A stretch of 64,000 nt of DNA from Olsenella sp. An293 (GTDB lineage Bacteria > Actinomycetota > Coriobacteriia > Coriobacteriales > Atopobiaceae). Made by a program: the position numbers and the translations under genes. The notes beneath the pieces were generated by a model that did no database searches, was not told where the DNA came from, and was given only the letters and a program-made list of their open reading frames with translations. This document shows positions 63,661 through 64,000 of this stretch, one piece after another. The stretch is taken from contig NZ_NFIT01000001.1 of assembly GCF_002159495.1 (NCBI RefSeq), positions 62,001 through 126,000 on the forward strand, in the 5' to 3' direction. Position 1 is the stretch's first letter; the number at the start of each line of letters is the position of its first letter.

Positions 63661-64000
63661 ATGCTCGAGGTCTCCGGGATCCGCATACCCCTCTCCACGC
63701 TCGACGGCACCGACGCGCGAGAGCTCGCCGCATGCCGCAGGGCCGTCGCGCGCAAGCTGCGCGTGGGCGAGAAGGACCTCGGGTCCGTCGAGCGCAGGCG
63801 CCGCTCGATCGATGCCCGCAAGCGCGGGGACGTGCACCTCACGTTCACGCTGCGCGTCGAGCTCGCGGGCGGACCGGGCGCCGAGCAGGCCCTTCTCGCC
63901 CGCCTCGCCAAGAAGCGGGCAAACAAGAACGTGCGCGTCGTGGACGAGCGCCCCTTCGGCTTCCCGGAGCGCGTCGAGCGTCGCGACGCACCGCGCCCGG
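63661..64000 (+). CDS. FAD-dependent dehydrogenase (COG2509 type), 3' end outside the window
   Basis: 113 codons are visible. The N-terminal domain matches the start of large uncharacterised FAD-dependent dehydrogenases: IRIPLSTLDGTDARELAACR, KLRVGEKDLGSVERRRRSID (20 residues), ARKRGDVHLTFTLRVEL. In that family this alpha/beta domain precedes the FAD-binding half, which would lie beyond base 64000. The ATG at 63661 has GAAAGGACGCCC upstream. It follows the HI0933-type gene by 48 bases. Confidence 0.72.
   Translation, partial: MLEVSGIRIPLSTLDGTDARELAACRRAVARKLRVGEKDLGSVERRRRSIDARKRGDVHLTFTLRVELAGGPGAEQALLARLAKKRANKNVRVVDERPFGFPERVERRDAPRP

Overview
The window is 64 kb of very GC-rich DNA with densely packed genes, frequent GTG/TTG starts and many ATGA/GTGA overlaps. 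Three things together suggest a gut- or mouth-type actinobacterium of the class Coriobacteriia (Olsenella/Atopobiaceae-like): a rapZ-whiA-gap-pgk-tpiA-secG cluster, LtaS-like membrane sulfatases in a high-GC organism, and sialic acid use. This placement is inference from gene content, not a database result.

Layout. 0-5 kb: the end of an MFS transporter, an MBL hydrolase, a small membrane protein, acpS, a DEDDh exonuclease and a nitroreductase. 5.1-11.6 kb: three tandem LtaS-like genes, the third cut by an in-frame amber codon. 11.7-17.3 kb: tRNA-Val, an MprF/LPG-synthase-like membrane protein, a YbaK protein, mnmA with its cysteine desulfurase, and a frameshifted type IV ABC membrane protein. 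17.3-21.1 kb: tRNA-Gly, Cys, Gly and Leu around a two-gene partner-switching module (SpoIIE phosphatase and a STAS-kinase fusion). 21.2-26.8 kb: rapZ-whiA-gap-pgk-tpiA-secG, with no yvcK between rapZ and whiA. 26.8-38.7 kb: a block of sugar genes, namely a PfkB kinase/DeoR/Gfo-Idh operon, nanE, nanK, nanA and a SatABCD-like ABC transporter. It lies between uvrC and rapZ, genes that are usually close together in actinobacteria. 38.7-52.8 kb: uvrC, an ATP-grasp ligase and the histidine pathway (fused hisZ-hisG, then D, C, B, H, A, F, I, E), interrupted by an Fe-S aldo/keto reductase and an opposite-strand flavoprotein. 53.5-64 kb: an acidic unknown protein, murJ, a CopG-type regulator, a second YbaK, uvrA, a second MBL hydrolase, a YhcH/NanQ protein, an Mrp ATPase and two flavoproteins, the last cut by the window end.

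How genes work together. Sialic acid would enter through the ABC transporter, be cleaved by NanA, phosphorylated by NanK and epimerised by NanE; the YhcH/NanQ protein may act on the incoming sugar's anomer. The glycolytic operon takes the products on. The his genes encode a complete route from PRPP and ATP to histidine. NifS and MnmA together supply the sulfur for 2-thiouridine in tRNA.

The most striking non-coding content is a set of structured repeats. At 52.9-53.2 kb, seven copies of a 23-bp motif spaced about 41 bp apart form two facing arrays with exact dyad symmetry around GGGCCC. At 29.75-30.0 kb there is an array of four hairpins with compensatory changes. At 29.58-29.69 kb TGCGCA repeats are phased at 10 bp in front of a DeoR-containing operon. 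Several palindromic elements sit between genes, at gene 3' ends (one extends HisD), and one lies inside a flavoprotein reading frame.
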